64,000 bases of DNA from Candidatus Litorirhabdus singularis (GTDB taxonomy: Bacteria; Pseudomonadota; Gammaproteobacteria; Pseudomonadales; Halieaceae), in assembly GCF_026262625.1 (NCBI RefSeq), contig NZ_SHNN01000002.1:434001-498000 (forward strand), in the 5' to 3' direction. A model generated the notes under the pieces. It had not been told where the DNA came from. It saw nothing but the letters and a program-made list of their open reading frames with translations, and searched no databases. Positions 62,026 to 64,000 of this stretch are shown here, one piece after another. Numbering within the stretch: position 1 is the stretch's first letter; each line of letters opens with the position of its first letter. The position numbers and the translations under genes were made by a program.

Positions 62026-63777
62026 ATGGTTTCCAAGCGATCAAGAACAAAAGTCCTGGTACTGGACGGCGATATGCCGCACAGCGTTGCGATAGTGCGC
62101 TCACTCGGCCGTCAAGGCGTACAGGTAGATGTAGCTGCTTATCACTCGGCACCACTTGCCGGTTACAGTCGCCATGTCTCACAGATACTGCACTATGCCA
62201 ACCCTCTGTGTGATGAAATTGATTTTGTCAGCACCATCAACCAATGGCAGTTGCAACATCATTATGACCTTGTCATTCCCGTCACTGAGCGCAGCATGGT
62301 TGCGCTGCACAAGCATCGGGCCAGCTTGGAAGATATTAGCCGAATTGCGATGCCCGATCAGAACAGCCTGGAAGTCGCGCTCGATAAGCAGAAAACCTTT
62401 CAGCTGGCAGAGTCCCTGAATATCCCGGTACCGAGGGGTAACGTTATCGAGCAGGGTGATCCGATAGATCATGTGCCAACCACCATCACTTTCCCGGCGG
62501 TCTTGAAGCCGGGGCGCTCAGTGGCCGCTGGAGGCGGGACGGCAAAACAGATCAGCGTAGATTATGCGCTGGACGCGGCAGAGTTCATGCCAAAGGCACG
62601 TGATCTCTGCCAACATGGCTCGTTAATTGTGCAAGAGTACTTCCGCGGTGATGGCATTGGTATAGAGGTACTGGCAGCTCACGGTGACGTTATCTATGCC
62701 TTCCAGCACAAACGCCTGCATGAGCTGCCGTTGACGGGCGGTGGCAGCACGTTACGGCAAAGTGTGGATATTGACTCGGTGTTGTTAGATGCCTCTGCTC
62801 GGCTATTAAAGGCGCTGCAATGGCATGGTGTGGCGATGGTAGAATTTAAGCACGACGCTGGCACTGGCGAGTATCGACTTATGGAGATCAATGGCAGATT
62901 TTGGGGCTCGCTGCCACTGGCCATAGCGTCTGGCGCGGACTTTCCGCGATTGCTGCTGGCCTTATATCAAGACGACCTTGCTGCAGACTCGTTACCTCAC
63001 TACCAGCGAGGTGTGATATGCAGGCGCCTGGATAATGACTTATTGTGGACAGAGACTGTGCTAAGAGGTGCAGATACGCGAGGCCTTGTCGAAGTACCGG
63101 ATAAGAAAGAGGCACTTAAAACACTGGTCTCTATGTTTGGTCGCAACCAGTATTTTGACGTACAAAGCCTGGCAGATATCAAACCGGGGCTTGTCGATCT
63201 TGGCCGTATAGCCGGAACGTATGCCGAGCGACTGACATCGCTTGCCGCTGATAAGCTTGAGCGCTTTAGACATGGCAGGGCAGGCAAGCGGAAGCAGCTT
63301 GTAAAAGCGCTAAAGTCGTCAAAAAGTATCCTCTTTGTTTGCTATGGTAATATCAATCGCAGCGCATTGGCAGAATACGTCTTTCTGGCTAAAGCGGCTG
63401 AAGGCTATTGTTCGGTAGCATCTGCAGGTTTTCACGAGGCTGAGGGACGCCCGGCAGATCCGCAAATGCAGAAGGCCTCAAGGTTAAAAGGTATAGACCT
63501 TGGGCCGTCGGCTTCCAGCATTCTTGACCGGGATATGCTGCAAGGTGCTGACGTAGTATTGGTAATGGAAGTCAGCCATATCAAACAAATTGAGCAGCAA
63601 TACCCTGACCAGTGCCATAAGGTTTTTCTGTTAGGGTTGATGAAGCAACAAGCCGGCGCTGACAATTGCGAAATAGCAGACCCTTACGGTAAGGTTTCCA
63701 AGGCTTACGAAAACTGCTTCAATGAAATATCTGACAGTATTGGCAATATCGTCAGTATCAGGGAGGACAACTTATGA
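62026..63777 (+). CDS. ATP-grasp ligase fused to a low-molecular-weight tyrosine phosphatase
   Basis: 583 residues. The N-terminal pre-ATP-grasp domain starts VLVLDGDMPHSVAIVRSLG. The ATP-grasp core spans about 110-310, with TFPAVLKPGRSVAAGGGTAK, LIVQEYFRGDGIGIEVLA and YRLMEINGRFWGSLPLA, the last carrying the Glu/Asn metal ligands. After a linker of about 100 residues, residues 434-583 are a complete LMW-PTP: C439-YGNIN-R445-S, SAGFHEAEGRPAD and the acid loop DPYGK. I know these as separate families; here they are joined in one frame. The ATP-grasp part may ligate a carboxylate to an amine on glycan or peptide, and the phosphatase may act on the tyrosine kinase. Its stop overlaps the next start by 4 bp. 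Confidence 0.85.
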   Translation: MVSKRSRTKVLVLDGDMPHSVAIVRSLGRQGVQVDVAAYHSAPLAGYSRHVSQILHYANPLCDEIDFVSTINQWQLQHHYDLVIPVTERSMVALHKHRASLEDISRIAMPDQNSLEVALDKQKTFQLAESLNIPVPRGNVIEQGDPIDHVPTTITFPAVLKPGRSVAAGGGTAKQISVDYALDAAEFMPKARDLCQHGSLIVQEYFRGDGIGIEVLAAHGDVIYAFQHKRLHELPLTGGGSTLRQSVDIDSVLLDASARLLKALQWHGVAMVEFKHDAGTGEYRLMEINGRFWGSLPLAIASGADFPRLLLALYQDDLAADSLPHYQRGVICRRLDNDLLWTETVLRGADTRGLVEVPDKKEALKTLVSMFGRNQYFDVQSLADIKPGLVDLGRIAGTYAERLTSLAADKLERFRHGRAGKRKQLVKALKSSKSILFVCYGNINRSALAEYVFLAKAAEGYCSVASAGFHEAEGRPADPQMQKASRLKGIDLGPSASSILDRDMLQGADVVLVMEVSHIKQIEQQYPDQCHKVFLLGLMKQQAGADNCEIADPYGKVSKAYENCFNEISDSIGNIVSIREDNL

Positions 63778-64000
63778 TCAATGGGAATAGTATTCGACGG
63801 CTGTTTACGGTGCTGCTGCTCGGTCTCTTTGCACTCCCTGCAACGGCCCTTAATTTTGTACCAACCGAAGCCGAATGGCTGGCCTGGTCAGATCAATGCA
63901 GGGCCAGATACATGGCTTCGAACGCCGGCGCCAAGAGCAAGTATCGCGGCAGAGTCAACAGCGCAACAGTATCGGCCTGGAAGGCCAAGATGGGTCCGTC
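63774..64000 (+). CDS. Secreted protein, N-terminal part (3' end outside window)
   Basis: 76 residues are visible before the window ends. ATG 63774 overlaps the previous stop (ATGA) and is preceded by GGGAGG. Residues 1-26 are a signal peptide (LLLGLFALPATAL), followed by PTEAEWLAWSDQCRARYMAS. I do not recognise the family with confidence; similar short secreted openings occur in proteins of exosortase-associated clusters. Translational coupling to the ATP-grasp-phosphatase gene suggests a shared process. Confidence 0.75.
   Translation, partial: MINGNSIRRLFTVLLLGLFALPATALNFVPTEAEWLAWSDQCRARYMASNAGAKSKYRGRVNSATVSAWKAKMGP

Overview
The window is almost entirely one envelope and exopolysaccharide locus of the exosortase A (XrtA)/PEP-CTERM type. 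It carries recognisable members of nearly every XrtA-associated family: exosortase, PEP-CTERM substrate, PrsT, PrsK, PrsR, XrtA-associated ATPase, export lipoprotein, chain-length protein, tyrosine autokinase, TIGR03016-type outer-membrane protein, deacetylase, FemAB-like protein, Asn-synthase-type amidotransferase and O-glycosylation ligase. The organism is a Gram-negative proteobacterium. Protein similarity as I read it suggests a gammaproteobacterium, possibly a marine Cellvibrionales/Halieaceae-like lineage; this is inference without a search. I saw no rRNA, tRNA or CRISPR array.

Region 1 (1-5 kb) has the end of a UDP-glucuronate 4-epimerase, a secreted trypsin-like protease, a low-molecular-weight tyrosine phosphatase, a PEP-CTERM-associated N-acyltransferase, an E1-like (ThiF/MoeB) protein and one PEP-CTERM protein. 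The PEP-CTERM gene has a near-perfect -24/-12 (sigma-54) promoter and a strong terminator. Region 2 (5-16 kb) holds two PrsT lipoproteins flanking an RND/MMPL exporter fused to a LolA-like domain and an AMIN plus DUF1302-like outer-membrane protein. Region 3 (16-24 kb) holds PrsR and PrsK on the minus strand, a UDP-sugar dehydrogenase (TviB type), the XrtA-associated ATPase and GlmS.

Region 4 (24-37.6 kb) is the tightly packed XrtA operon, with many 4-bp overlaps: export lipoprotein, Wzz-like protein, tyrosine kinase, outer-membrane protein, deacetylase, FemAB-like protein, exosortase A with an EpsI domain, glycosyltransferase, amidotransferase and two more glycosyltransferases. Region 5 (37.6-57.5 kb) is visibly AT-richer and loosely packed, with genes on both strands, IS5 and IS256 transposase scraps and small coding remnants. 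It encodes glycosyltransferases, methyltransferases, a sulfatase-like enzyme, a Wzx flippase and other decorating enzymes, and looks like the strain-variable part of the cluster. Region 6 (57.5-64 kb) returns to XrtA-type genes: the O-glycosylation ligase/polymerase, a glutaminase-less Asn-synthase-like enzyme, a second deacetylase, an ATP-grasp protein fused to a tyrosine phosphatase, and a truncated secreted protein.

Working model: GlmS, the TviB-like dehydrogenase and the epimerase supply sugar nucleotides. Glycosyltransferases build a repeat unit, Wzx flips it, the ligase-type protein polymerises or transfers it, and the Wzz-like protein, kinase and export lipoprotein control length and export. 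Exosortase A processes PEP-CTERM proteins whose expression is switched by PrsK/PrsR through sigma-54. The least familiar parts are the PrsT-flanked MMPL-LolA/AMIN-DUF1302 module, the acyltransferase/E1-like pair, the ATP-grasp-phosphatase fusion and the nucleotidyltransferase-kinase fusion.
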